Source: Sipunculus nudus
Taxonomy: Eukaryota; Annelida; Sipuncula; Golfingiida; Sipunculidae
Assembly (NCBI GenBank): GCA_026874595.1
Contig: CM049315.1
Span: 35,108,164 to 35,172,163 of the forward strand
Direction: 5' to 3'
DNA: 64,000 bases
Shown: in pieces, positions 47,149 to 59,292 of the stretch
How the letters are laid out: each line of letters starts with the position of its first letter
Numbering within the stretch: the stretch's first letter is position 1
The notes under the pieces: model-generated
What the model was told of the DNA's origin: nothing
Seen by the model: only the letters and a program-made list of their open reading frames with translations
Databases searched by the model: none
Position numbers and translations under genes: made by a program

Positions 47149-50100
47149 CTAGCTCTCTATAAGAATCAATAAAATATCAACAAGTTACAATAATATATTA
47201 ATATTCCAGTATCAAGCCTTGTGAATATACAATAGAAATAATTGGTCAACGTAAGTTTAAATAACTAGTGTTCCGGCCTTAAGGGTAAAATGTTATCTTA
47301 CTGCAGTGCTTGGGCACACTTGACACGTAGTACGTGGTGGCTTTTCTTGGATTCGTTGCTCTGAACCCCATGGTGGCATACCTGCAAGAGCACAATGACG
47401 CCTGTAATATAAAAGGATGATATAAACCAGTCGAACAGTCTGTAGACTGCAAAATACTACTCAGTTTAGAATCAATTTGAGTCTCTAACCCTTTTAATTT
47501 TGACGCTTCTATCAGTCATAATTAAATGTATGCCATTTCCACAATCTAAAAGCATAATTATGTCAAAGAAGCTAAATATAAATCATTAAACTAAATCACT
47601 AATTGTTCATAATCTTTGATCGAAAAAATAACACATTTTTCAAATTACAATGTGAGCATTTTTTTTGGTTAATTTGAATACACATTTATATTTATAGTAT
47701 TAAATATTAATTTTAGTAAACCATGGCCGATTTTATGTTTTTAAATTGAATGTAACTGACGGTAACCCTCCGACATGATTTTCCTTGCAATTGGCAGCTC
47801 GATTTATTTATGGAATTTGCGAACAAATGCAAGGCAATTCGGTGTAGCTTAGACCAGTGCCCTAAAAGAGAACATTAATAAATCCCTACATCGCTAAAAC
47901 ATTCAGATACGCCAGGCAATAGATAAATTGTTAAATATATTATTGATATATTCTACATTTCATTGAAACATATAATTAACACTTAAAGTTGTCACTTACA
48001 GGAACCTTCTTTCACGAAATAGCACTTATAAGCACTTATAACTGAGGGACCTTATTTGTATTCGAGGTCGATTATCTACACTGTAAGAGATACTATGTTT
48101 ACATAATTAAGTATGATGTAGTAAGCGAGTTCAGCGAAGTAGTGGAGTATATGTGAAATAGGTAAACCTGTCCATGGGATCTACTAATGAAACGGCACAA
48201 GCGCACACAAAGATACATGTACATTTATGTAGCCTTGATTAAATTATATGAATGAATTATTACTTTGTATTTCTTCCAATAGGTGCACGAGCTTATAAAG
48301 CGTCAAGGCTTTTTTTTTAGGGTCAAAGCAGTGTACATGCATACATGCGTGTCAATGTGTGTATGCAGGTGTGTTATAATCAATGTATCACCAATGGCAC
48401 AAGATGGTCCTAAACAAGTCCAGAAGTCGGCGTGTCCTTGAATCTGGTTCTTGATGCCGGACAAGAGACTTGTCCTGATAGTGTCCACGAATGTAGCATC
48501 ACTGGAATCTAAATAGGCATCCCGGGGAGAGATGTCATTAAATCTGTTGCAGTACAATGGTGTGTCAAGTCCTGGGGGCAAGAAAGCATATATATTTACA
48601 AAAGCAGTGTTAGTTTAAGAAATCAGATTTTTTGTTTGGTTATTTTTTTGTTTATCATAATTTATGAGTGGAAAGAAGGAGCGTTCTTCATATTATATTT
48701 GATTCCCAGGATACAGATCGACGCCAAGGACCTAATATGTCAGTGTTCGTTGCTTTTTTTTCTTTTTGTAAACCTGCAAGTAGGACTTTCAAGCACAGCT
48801 GTTTGAAACTTCACAATTACGCACGGTCTATCTATTTAAGACGAATTGAGAGAACCACCAGCGAAGTCACCTTTCATAGTTTACGCCATTCAAAATAGAA
48901 TGATTATTGAGTTTTCGAGGATATTACATTGTTTTTTTCCTCATCATAATGGATTAGTTTGCAGTTCAGGCAGACAAACAGTAGGAAAACTTTCTAAGAC
49001 CAAATCACTCTGTACAACTCTGCATAAATTATAAACATACTTTATTCCATAAAGTACCTTTTTATTGTCATTTTTACCTTACAAGTAATTCAATAACAAC
49101 AGAAATACATAGCTTAGAAAGGTTCTTCGAACTACATTTTCGCGCTCTCATTAGTCTAGTAGTATATTTTATTATCAAATATGAAACTATGAACAGTAAT
49201 GACCAAATTATTTCATAAACCACGGATTTCACTATTATCAAGGTCTACTATTTCTCTGTCCGGATAACGCATGTTCGAACAGTCACGGTCGGCTGAGCCG
49301 ACGATGCTGGATGCATTGACCCAACTGGTTGTAAATAGTTCAGGGCCAAGGCTAATTCTAAACAACTCTTTTTCCACTGTTCTACGGCAATTTGGCCCCA
49401 TAATGAACTGTGACCTTTCAAAAATATTCAAAATTCACGTCAGCTCAAGCCAATCAAACATCGTTTGGCGCGTCATGTTTTCGGTAGTGACAGAATTAGT
49501 CCTTTATACAGTTACAAGGTGGCGCTACCCTAGCGACTACGTTCACTAATTTAGTGGCAAATTTTATTCATTTACAATAACTAAATACGGCACAATGTGA
49601 AAGAGTACGTTCCACTAAATATTCTGTTAAGCGGCACTGGATGTCACCTGGCTTGGCACATGTACACGTAATTTTTAATTAATTAATATTACCGCCTAGC
49701 GGACATTGACACTTTCCATGCTCCAGTCATGTGCCGAGGTAGGAAAAACTGCCAGGCGCGCCCATCGGGTCAGCACATCCTTGCAAAGGGTCACGGTTTT
49801 TGCATCTAAGCCAACCGATATTATTTTAAGTAGACCCTGATATTCTCGATGAATCACGTTAAAGTATATGCACCAGGCTCGATGGACATCACTACGTAAC
49901 TGCAGATTAATTTCAACTGTCGCCTTTTATCGGCGGCTTCTGAAATTAACTATAATGGCCTGGTACATATGCATTCAAAACTGAGTTGTTTCAATTTCGC
50001 GGTCAGAGAGCGACCGTGAATATCGCGAATTTAAAACCACCGCAAATAAGAAGACAACCACAGTAATTGTGATCTACCTGTGATTCTCTTGAGCTTCCTG

Positions 50101-51652
50101 CTGCTGAGGCTCGCAGCTTTGGCCGCCGAAACCTTCCCGCCAAGACTGAATCCGATCACATGCATCCTTTCACGGCGGGCACTGGTCTTAGCTTCAAGGC
50201 CCCGGATGAATGATGCTACGGATCTTCCAACATGGACAGTGTCCCTGCAGACTCCCAGGTAGGAGAAGACTGATTTCTTTTTGGCCCAGTCATTCCAGTC
50301 AACAACAAAAACGGGTGCGCGACGCTGTTAAAAAAACACCCGCGGTTCATATCATTACATCTATTGTCTCCGTATCTACTACCTATTTTTTTACAAACCG
50401 AATCCCGGTCAGACCCGCACCGTGCAAAAATACCCTTAGGCAACCGCAAGTGTGCCTCTGTTCACCCAGCAGTAGAAATAGGTACCAGTAAATACTGGGA
50501 AGGTAACCTGCGATGGACTATCGTCCCATCCAGGACGGGCTTAACTCCTGAGTCGCTTCACGCTGCAGAAACCGGGTTTCTGCAAGTACCGGCCTGATGA
50601 GCCAGTTAGGCTCGGGCGTGAAAGCCAAACAGACTTTACCTTTTACCTACCTAGTTTTTACTTAAGCGTGTATTGATTAACAGAAGAAATTATAATTTCC
50701 TTATTATATTTATTAAGGTAGTTTTTCTATCCGAACGTGGTAAATTACATTCAAAAGAAATCCACTGTTAATACATCTCTTTATATCAAATGGATACCTA
50801 TATGTTCCAATATCGTACAAACATAAAAGGGGAATGATAATATATCGAGTTTTATCATTCCCCGAGCTTGTCCCGTGATAAATAAACCGATAAGTGTTCA
50901 GAAAGTCAAATGTCAAATAATTTAACTAAAATGGTACGTACCTTTACCAGTTCTTTCATGATCGAATCCATATCCCCAGCGTTCATTTTCCAGCCATGTA
51001 TCACAAAGTACGTCATTTTTGAGCTACTGAAGTAGCGGTTTGGGACATTGTTCACGGAACTCACAGTGTAAGTTCCTTTGCAGGATTGACTATTTATTCA
51101 ATAATAATAATCTTAATAAAATTAGTTACCAAAGTTACTTAATGTCACGGATGTGTCAAACTTACTGACGAGACAAATCAAGGAGCACATTCTCCTTCTG
51201 CAGCGTTAAGAAATAGATATGGCTAAATATTTGATAGCAAACTTTTTTTTTTATTATTTTGAGAAGAAATTATGTATTTATAAATGGAAGTATGCACAAC
51301 GAGCCCTTTTCGGAAGCCTACGATTTATAACACCGTTACTACAAGCCATGGGTATTCTGAAAATTTTGAATGACCATTGCACGTAGAGACTCATTGATGT
51401 ACTTAAAATCTCACCTGCCAAAGTAAAACTTGAATTTCCCCATTTTTCCTTAATAAATGACAAGAGCAAAATGTATTTTAAAAAGTCCACAAAATATTAG
51501 AAAATGTACGAAAAGCTGAAAGATCGGAGCATGATGCGATTAAGCTATTATTCTTGACAAAGCTTTTATAGGAGATAATACTGACCTTCAGTTTGACTCA
51601 AGGCGACCAGAATAAAAAGAAACGAGCCAAGTGTTCGTACACGACCATCCAT
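47149..51652 (-). CDS. Secreted lipase/phospholipase A1-like, gene 1 (8 exons)
   Basis: Pancreatic-lipase-family esterase, expected to act on lipids outside the cell. Exons in sense order: 51586-51652, 51415-51448, 50942-51077, 50078-50324, 48392-48571, 47761-47861, 47302-47401, 47149-47156; phases 1,2,0,1,1,0,1 equal those of the paralogue at 59293-63456. The model gives 290 residues: signal peptide 1-22, HGW oxyanion region (61-63), GFSLGG with Ser139, GLD with Asp164, LHRIALHLF with His228, and a Cys-rich end (CSC...MGF...HC). The Asp-His gap is about 64 residues against 87 in human pancreatic lipase, so the lid is missing, and there is no PLAT domain. Exon 3 should follow CAG but the genome has CAA; using the next AG (51076-51077) shifts the frame by two. 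The donor after exon 5 (GTGATA) is weak. Either a non-canonical site, a sequence error or early decay. Confidence 0.75.
50490..50645 (+). repeat. Dispersed SINE-like repeat in lipase 1 intron
   Basis: Carries CTGCGATGGACTATCGTCCC, CTCCTGAGTCGCTTCACGCT and CCGGCCTGATGAGCC in order, a module common in marine invertebrate genomes. It lies in the third intron of lipase 1 and has no coding role. Confidence 0.55.
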
Positions 51653-51663
51653 GTTTGTATTCT

Positions 51664-51710
51664 GATCGGACTGAATGGGTATACACAATTATGAATACTT
51701 TATATACTTT
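51664..51710 (-). promoter_or_regulatory. TATA box and initiator of lipase 1
   Basis: In the sense direction TATATAAAG (51706 to 51698) precedes an initiator-like TCAGTC (51674 to 51669) by about 32 bases. This places the transcript start near 51672, only 20 bases before the ATG at 51652. The short stretch GATCAGA next to the ATG is shared with lipase 2; the TATA box itself is not. Confidence 0.5.
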
Positions 51711-52480
51711 TCAATGCCACAATATTTCTACATAACTTCCCTCCTTGTGACCCAAATCAAACCTGTTGCTACACGATTTGGCGGCAAGAGTGGAAGGTTT
51801 CTGTGGTATTTCCCCACATGTAAATAACAACAAGTATCCGGCGTTTAAAATTATGAAAATCGCATGCTCTAAGGAGGAAACAATTATGTTTATTTAAATA
51901 AGAAAAGCTCTTTCATTTTCCCTGGGAAGTTAGCAATCTACATAATCCCCATATACATAATGGTTTATGAGACGAATAATAGTATATAACGAATTTAAAC
52001 ATTATTTTCTGCTTAGTACCTGCCTTAAATGGTGATTGTTAAACGATTTTCAATCCTTAATTGAAGTTAGGTAGTCGGCTAAAATATACATCTCCTTAAT
52101 GTATTTGCGCTGGCTCCTCGTGCATCTGTTTGACTGGCCATTGGATGATACACACACAGCCAGTGGTGGTCAGGCATGTTAGGCTCAGACCTATCCAAGT
52201 TTAATTGACCGAAGGAAATAAATTGGCTACCCCTGTGCCAAAATCTTGTACTGCTTGCGATGGTTGGAGAGTGCATGAATGTATCTCAGGTTGTCCCACA
52301 TGCGGCGTATTTTCCTTTGTTCTATCTGCACGTTCAAATCTGCTTGCATCACAGGGTCATGAAAAGTGACCATGCAAGTGTAGCTGCATGGTGACTTTCC
52401 TAAAATGGCAAAAAATTGGTGGGTAGCCAAAAAAAATGACACGCGTGACCTTCGACCAAGGAGGCGGGGCATGTGTGACA
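51711..52480. other. Intergenic, no gene seen
   Basis: No coding or repeat signal recognised; frames at 52079-52276 and 52227-52580 (minus) have no known motif. Confidence 0.4.
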
Positions 52481-52485
52481 AATCA

Positions 52486-52617
52486 GTTATAGCCCAATGA
52501 AATGTAAAGCAAGCCATGAGATTTGCTTGGCTTGTGTATATCATGGCAGGCTCGCTTGCCATGTGACACAAGCCTCGCAAACCTCACGGCTTGCATTACA
52601 TTTCATTGGGCTATAAC
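52486..52617. mobile_element. Near-perfect hairpin (foldback MITE), 132 bp
   Basis: The two halves are inverted copies. Both read GTTATAGCCCAATGAAATGT, then A(A/T)GCAAGCC(A/G)TGAG(A/G)TTTGC and GGCTTGTGT when oriented alike. The loop is only a few bases around 52551. About 60 pairs with few mismatches would form. A microRNA-like precursor is possible, but the full-length arms and small size fit a foldback MITE better. Confidence 0.7.
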
Positions 52618-52639
52618 CAATACTTGTAACTAGATATCT

Positions 52640-52810
52640 GCATTAAAAGAACGCAGGCCTCCGTCATGTGGGGGTTCCATACTGTGGGTTGCTGCTCCAA
52701 AACAGTGTTTGTATTCGTTTATTCGGCTCATATTCCCAGGTTCATTCGTGCATATATGAACATAAGTAAATGTTATTTGGTGAAGTTCCTGAATCCGGAT
52801 CATGTGAGCG
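52640..52810 (-). repeat. Dispersed repeat family, inverted copy
   Basis: Reverse-oriented member of the family at 29745-29935 and 61970-62105, with AACGCAGGCCT, CATGTGGG, TATTCGGCTCATATTCCCAG and GAATCCGGAT on the plus strand. A partial relative follows at about 53215-53345. Confidence 0.55.
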
Positions 52811-52969
52811 ATCCAGACCAAATATAATCGATTTTTCACTGGACCATTCCCGAAAGGACCTGAACATTTGATGAGATTCTGTTCATGACTGCGTGAGTTA
52901 TGTTGTGAAGAAACACACAACATAAGAATGGAGATAACATAATCTCCTGGTGGCACTGGGTCTGTCATA

Positions 52970-55100
52970 ACTTAATTTTTAAATTGATAGACTTTATTTT
53001 AATTGGGTTCCGTGGGAGAGGCAAACTGTCAGATGCCTTTGGTAGACGGCCACTCACTTCAGAACTTGGAGCATACGTTTAAAAAAAGTTTGAAGTTGCC
53101 GGTGTACACAAGCCATATTGCAGAGAACCACTGGGCACCCTTGGCCCGAAGTTCTGTGGGCTCGACCGTTACCTGAACAGGTGGCCAGGCCTGCTTGGCG
53201 CACGAGGACCGTGTTTCACTTATTTTTTGCCCATACTCCCAGGGTCATTCATGTAAAAGTGACTGTACATTAGTGAATATTCCTTGATGACGCTCCAGAA
53301 TCGGGAGAAGTTGCTGGATCGACACCAAAATGAGATTCCGTTCAAGATTGCCGATGTTGTGAACACATAACGAACGCTTCCCCTCAGTACTTAAGCATGT
53401 CTTTATAGCCAAGTTTTCTAGTGCTTTTCCCTTGTGCCAGGATTTTACCTTAATGTATTTTATGTCACTTTCTTCTTCTTGTTTATTAAAGTATTTTGAG
53501 TGTCAGCACTTTGCCTTTACAATATGATTTAATGTCCTATGTTTGTTTGTCGATTCCTGTTTTTAACAGGAACACAGAATACATAATATACATAAGACTG
53601 CCAGCTAAATCAACCAATAGGTTTGATATCAGTGCACTTTCACTCTGTAGCCCAGGTAACATTGTCACGGTTCATCATGGATGGGCCGCTAAGGACCTTC
53701 CCTCCTCAGTGAACCGTAAGGAATGTAAAGAATCCTTGGCTTTGTCCGTCGTCATCCGCCATGATCCCTGCAGACTGTTCTTGGTCCATCAAAATTATTC
53801 CTTCTGCTTCCGTACACGCGTCCGTTGTTGACCGTAGCCTTCCGTGGTTGATCGCCGTTGCATGAATACGGATGAGTATATACGGTATGTAAGAGGGTTG
53901 CCATATATTGTCTTCCATCCGCCCGTCCATGCAGTCTCCAGGACCGAATATCCCAAAAAGCCGCTGCAGCTAACATCATTGAACTTTGCAGATATGTTGA
54001 CCACGTGGCCAGTATGCAAAGATGACTATCGGTTCCGCCACTTTCTATGTATTGAATTTCTAACACTATTCCCTAGATTTATCAGAAAACGTCAATACCT
54101 TAGCTTTCATTTCATCATGAGCAACTCATCTGGGCAAGCAGAATTAAATGAATAGACCTTTTCCGAATATACTCACTGCACGTGTATGTGCTCTCTTGGC
54201 GTGCTCTCATCAACAGAAGAAGCGAAACTGAACGTCGAATAGATATACAGCTGTAAATGAATTATATGTTGATGATAAAGAATAAGTAGCTTATTTTTTT
54301 TAGAACGCTGAGGATTTTCAGTTTTATCATGGACAAGTAATGAGGGTTTCATCATCGAAGGGTGTGAGGGTTCCTAAATATTGTCAAAATTGTACTGAAA
54401 GGACATTTTTCCGTACAATTTTACAAAATACCAAAGTTTGCAGAGGGTTTTTGGATCCGTGTGGTTTGTATGCGTATGCTTGTGTCTGTGTGTTTGTTAT
54501 ATGTTTGACACAGCAATATCCCCGGAATTTCTTAATGAATTTCCAAGAAAATTTGTAGAAGAACGGGCGAATGGTAAAAAAAATGAAGGCTTTAAAATGG
54601 GGATGGACTGAGTAAGTGAAGGCGCGGATCTGATTTCAGCCAAATTGTCCTGTTTTGTTTACAGTCTTGTTTGTCTCTCCGTACAACATCCCGAAAAATA
54701 TGTTAATTTAATTTTTTTCATGTTTGACCTGTGGCTCACTCTCCCATAAATTTGGTTAAATCAGTTGTGAATTTATAAGATATCTAAAAAAAGGTACAAT
54801 TTAACTTTCCTAGAATGCTAGTGAGGAAAATTCGTCACCACGGAAGTTGAGTGCAATGTAAGATTGATAGATGAGCGCAACAAACAACGTCTCTCGTATG
54901 TGAGAGCCTGAACAGGCCAATGAAGAAACTGAACATGTCGCGTGATCGTGTCAACGGGTTTGAGATATGGTAGCTGCTGTCTGATATGGCAGTGTGGCAT
55001 CCTGTTATGGTCCTGGTTGGGCTAAGAGATAAAATGTGTATGGCCTACGTACAACTTCGCTTATCTGTGGCTTGCTTTAACTTTGCTTAGTAACTTTCCG
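52970..55100. other. Intergenic, no gene seen
   Basis: Contains overlapping frames on both strands at 53500-54160 with balanced composition, but none has a recognisable domain or consistent splice sites. Treated as non-coding or decayed element DNA. Confidence 0.4.
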
Positions 55101-55293
55101 GATGTCCTAGGTGGCATTTTAAAAGATTGAATTTCAATATAAACTTTGTTTATTTACTTACATGGATTGTACAAATTGTATTATATCCAAAAGCGACATG
55201 GCTCAGGTGGTGGCGCTCGGTAGTGTCTAGAGGTGTCTAGAGAAAAAACCACCGACCTTGAAAGGACCACCCCATTGATTGATTTAAGAAAAT

Positions 55294-55388
55294 GACTAGA
55301 GGGTTCTATCTGGAACCTCTAAGGGTTCCCCACTGGCTCCACTTTGAAGAACCCTTAAGGGTTCTACATGTAACCCTTTTTTGTAGAT
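55294..55388. repeat. Self-complementary GGGTTCT/AGAACCC repeat
   Basis: Several inverted and direct copies of AGGGTTCT and AGAACCCTT lie within about 95 bases and could fold into a hairpin. Probably the end of a small DNA transposon; partner end not found. Confidence 0.4.
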
Positions 55389-55793
55389 CTGATATTTTGC
55401 GAGCTCTTTGTCTAGCAGATGGACATTTGGTGACTTGTCTATGTGAGTCAGAGAGTAAATTCTTGTAAAAGAGTAAGAGCGCGCCCTTTGTCGGAAAATT
55501 ATATTTGCCTGTTATGCCTAAGTGATCGCTGTGAGTGTCTGGACTGTAGGTACCGCGTGATATAGCAATGACATTTTTGTAACGCGCGTTGTGTGCCCAG
55601 GCAGACTAGAGGTCACAGGAACAGGTGAACAAAGTTTAGTGCTAGCTGTCATAGCAATAGATTTTTGGATTTAAAGATATTTTATTATATACGTTCACTA
55701 CACTTATATGTATGATTTATGGCACGTATAGCTCAACTGATGGGAACGCAAGACATATACTGCCCTGTTAACAGGGATGAAGTAATCCTGTTA

Positions 55794-56661
55794 TAGTCCG
55801 TTTCACCAACCGTGAAACTCTGTTTTTTCACGTTTTCTTTTCTTACTTGATATATAATCTGTGTTCTTAGCGATACGGTGAATGCCTAGAAAACGACCGA
55901 ATTTTGTATGACGTCAGTGATAATGTATTAAAAACAACTTACATCACGACGCTGAGGTGTTGTTTGATTTATGTAAGAAGTGCATAGCTAACTTGGCCAA
56001 ACTGAACGGCGTTGCATGTGAAATCTTTGCCGTCATAATGGAATGACGTAACCGTGACGTCACGGTCGTCACGTGAAATTTCCTGAATACACGTTATGAA
56101 GAGGCCAGCAGGTGTCAGTCACCGTGTTCAGTAGACCCAGCTAGGCTCAGATATCTTAGTACTTATAGTTATACTGCATGTATACTGCCCGTCTTTTAAC
56201 AGAGTACACAGAGCCCTGAATGGACATGGCCAGGCAGGCAGTTTCATTCATGTAGCCTGTGGTGCAACTTGTCATTATATATACCCGACATAAATGGCAT
56301 AATAATCCAAAACTGACGCAATTTATAATGCTTATTTTTATCCATATGGGTCTGAAGAACATTATTCAGCATTGTTACCAGAGCCTGAGGTAAATCAACT
56401 TTAAACCAGTGTTTTCCACTGCTGTGAATCTTGTTCTAAGACAAGCTAATATGCAAAAAATGTCGTAAACAGCCCGCGAGTTTCTCCTGGATTTTGATTT
56501 TTGTTCATTACAGGCTATTCATCTCGGGTATGTGGCATTTTTCCTGTCAGAAAATTAGGTCGCGTTTTCAATTACCTCTGTACCAAAAATCTTTGTTCGT
56601 TTTTTATTCTTTTAAAAATGATCGCGAAAAAACAGTGTTTCACGGTTGGTTGAACGGACTA
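55794..56661. mobile_element. TA-flanked TIR element, 868 bp
   Basis: Ends are inverted repeats starting TAGTCCGTT and continuing CA(C/A)CCAACCGTGAAAC and CTGTTTTTTC. A TA dinucleotide flanks both ends (55792-55793 and 56662-56663), as for Tc1/mariner-like elements. No transposase frame is visible. Confidence 0.7.
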
Positions 56662-57054
56662 TAGTATTTAATATGCGTAAGATTACTGGAAACAGTTTTA
56701 AACCATATCACCCGTGTTTCTCTAATTTATAGGGCAATGTTTGGACATATTCCGTTGCTCACTCTAGGACATATTATACAGACTGTCTTTTTAGTTTAAT
56801 TAATTATTTATTCCTTGCCTCAAGATTGAAATATTTATAGTACCAGTGTACCCATCAGATGTCACCACCTTTGTGGAACAATATTTTGGTAAAAGAGAAA
56901 TATCCAATCGTTTATCCCAAATCTGAAACATCCATTTTCTTGCCATTCAGCACCCATTTCAACTGGCATCAGAGCAAAAATAAAAAAAGTGACCCCATGG
57001 GTCATAACGCTCAGCCGAGTGACTTATTGACCGTAGGTCTTTCGACAGGCAACT

Positions 57055-58680
57055 ATAATATGGGTAACAGAGACTTAATTTCAGGTTTCCAAAGAGATTT
57101 TTCGTTGAATTTCCTGATGTAATGTTAAAAGATTCTAGGTCAATTGGTTATGAATTTGTACCCTGTTAACGACAAAAGCATCTTTGTAGAGAAAAAAATA
57201 GAGAAAATAATGCATAAAAATTTTTTAAAAATTCAGGTGGCGCCACCAGTCTACAGGAACTGATAAAACACTCAATGACTAGTATGCATGCAAAGAATCA
57301 TGGTGATCAATGCTTAAGTTGTTCAGATACTGCAGCTTTTGTATCATTTTTTTATTAATCTTTTTTTTTTGGGAAGGGGGGGGGGGATTCTGAGCCCCAT
57401 ATCTCGGAAGATATGGGTAACAGAGACCTTTTTCAGGTTTCCAAAGAGATTTTTATGGACCTCCCTGGAAGTCAGGTCAGAAGATTCTAGGTCCAATGAT
57501 TACGATTCGTGCTCTGTTCACTGACAAATGCTTCTTTGAAATTATCAAAAATAGAGAAAAAAACCATAAAATTCGAAAAAAATACAGATGGCGCCACCAG
57601 TCTGCAGCAACTGATGAATCACTGATTATCAATATACATGTACATGCAAAAAAATCATTGTGATCAAAGCATCAGTTAGTTAAGCTTTTATCTCAAAATT
57701 TTAATTTTTCCAAGGGGGACTTCTGAGCTCCATAGTTTGGTGAATATGAGTAACAGAGACTTAATTTCAGGTTTCCAAGGAGATTTTCAGGGACCTCCCT
57801 GGAAGTCAAGTCAGAAGATTCTAGGTCCAATGGTTACGATTTGTGCCCTGTTAACTGACAAATGCTTTTTTGAAATTCTCAAAATTAGAGGAAAAAAACC
57901 CATAAAATTCCAATAAAATACAGATGGCGCTACCAGTCTGCAGCAACTGATGAAACACTGATGATCAATATACTTGCAAAGAATCATTGTGATTAATGCA
58001 TTAGTTGTTCAGTTAGTGAAGCTTTTATCTCAAAATTTTAATTTTTCCAAGGGGACTTCTGAGCTCCATAGTTTGGTGAATATGGGTAACAGAGACTTAA
58101 TTTTAGATTTCAAAGGAGATTTTTAGGGACCTCCCTGGAAGTCAAGTCAGAAGATTCTAGGTCCAATGGTTACGATTTGTGCACTGTTAACTGACAAATG
58201 CTTTTTTGAAATTCTCAAAATTAGAGGGAAAAAAACCCGAAAAAATTCCAATAAAATACAGATGGCGCTACCAGTCTGCAGCAACTGATGAAACACTGAT
58301 GATCAATATACTTGTAAAGAATCATTGTGATTAATGCATTAGTTGTTCAGATAGTTAAGCTTTTATCTCAAAATTTTAATTATTCTAGGGGGTACTTCTA
58401 TGCTCCATAGTTTGGTGAATATGGGTAACAGAGACTTAATTTCAAGTTTCCAAGGAAATTTTCAGGGACCTCCCTGGATATCATGTTAAAAGATTCTATG
58501 TCCAATGGTTACGATTTGTGCCCTGTTAACAGTCGGCGAAGTCTTTGAAGGTCTCAAAAATAGAGCAAAAATGCATAAAAATTAGAAAGTAATCAAGATG
58601 GCGCCACAAGTCTGCAGAAACGGATGAAACAGTCCATGATCAATATGCATGCAAAGAACCATGGCGATCATCAGCTAAGC
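57055..58680. repeat. Tandem array, about 340-bp unit, 5 copies
   Basis: Units begin at GGGTAACAGAGACTTAATTT near 57061, 57413, 57749, 58083 and 58422, with period 334-352. Each contains GGTTTCCAA, CCTCCCTGGAAGTCA, AGATTCTAGGTCCAATGG, AGATGGCGCCACCAGTCTGC and ATGAAACACTGAT. The first and last units are the most diverged and the middle ones nearly identical, as in arrays kept alike by unequal exchange. No long frame. Confidence 0.9.
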
Positions 58681-59075
58681 TGAAAACACAATATGCAGTG
58701 TATTGGGCAGAAAATGCTATATCAAAACGCGAACGTTATTTTAAATAAATATGATATATTATAAGGCCAGTGTAACAGTATTTACGACAGGAATGAAAGT
58801 TTTCAGGTTTTACCAGGTATTTAATTATATTTGAATCAAGCTTCTAAATTATAACTTATGATGGCACTTAATCGGTGTCACGAAACTTCTCTGTGGACAT
58901 GAAAGCCAAATGACAGTGAATGACAGTAAATGACTGGCCTCAGTATTGTCAGAATTATAGTAATTGATTTTGAACTGACGCGGGAACTTTTTTTGGGGGG
59001 GGGGGGGGGTGCTAAAGGAATTTGAATGGGACTCCTGTGATGGTCACTGAGAAAATTGCACAATACATAACGCAT
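58681..59075. other. 3' flank of lipase 2, no gene seen
   Basis: Short intergenic stretch with a G run at about 58996-59010. Confidence 0.5.
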
Positions 59076-59094
59076 AGCGAGGAGACGAAGCAGC

Positions 59095-59100
59095 TTTATT
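59095..59100 (-). promoter_or_regulatory. Polyadenylation signal of lipase 2
   Basis: AATAAA (sense) about 190 bases after the stop at 59293, followed by GCTGCTTCGTCTCC, a GT/T-rich downstream context. Confidence 0.6.
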
Positions 59101-59292
59101 TCACATACATTTATACTTCTACTGGGAAAAAAATGGAAGTAAGAAAGGAAAAAAAAACAGGCATGTGTTCATAAATGAATGTGTGCGGATAGCAGGCGTA
59201 CAAAATACATGGTCCAGATACGGTTTTCCTGTGATCCTCCGTCAATACAAAGGGTCCGTTTCACCCGATCCACAGCAAGTGTAATATGATTC

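Noticed and set aside
52486-52617. microRNA precursor
   Set aside because: Arms of about 60 pairs and sharp ends suggest a foldback MITE; without small-RNA evidence no miRNA call is justified.
53496-54155. Cluster of 74-111 codon frames on both strands
   Set aside because: Overlapping frames on both strands reflect balanced base composition; no domain or conserved splice sites.
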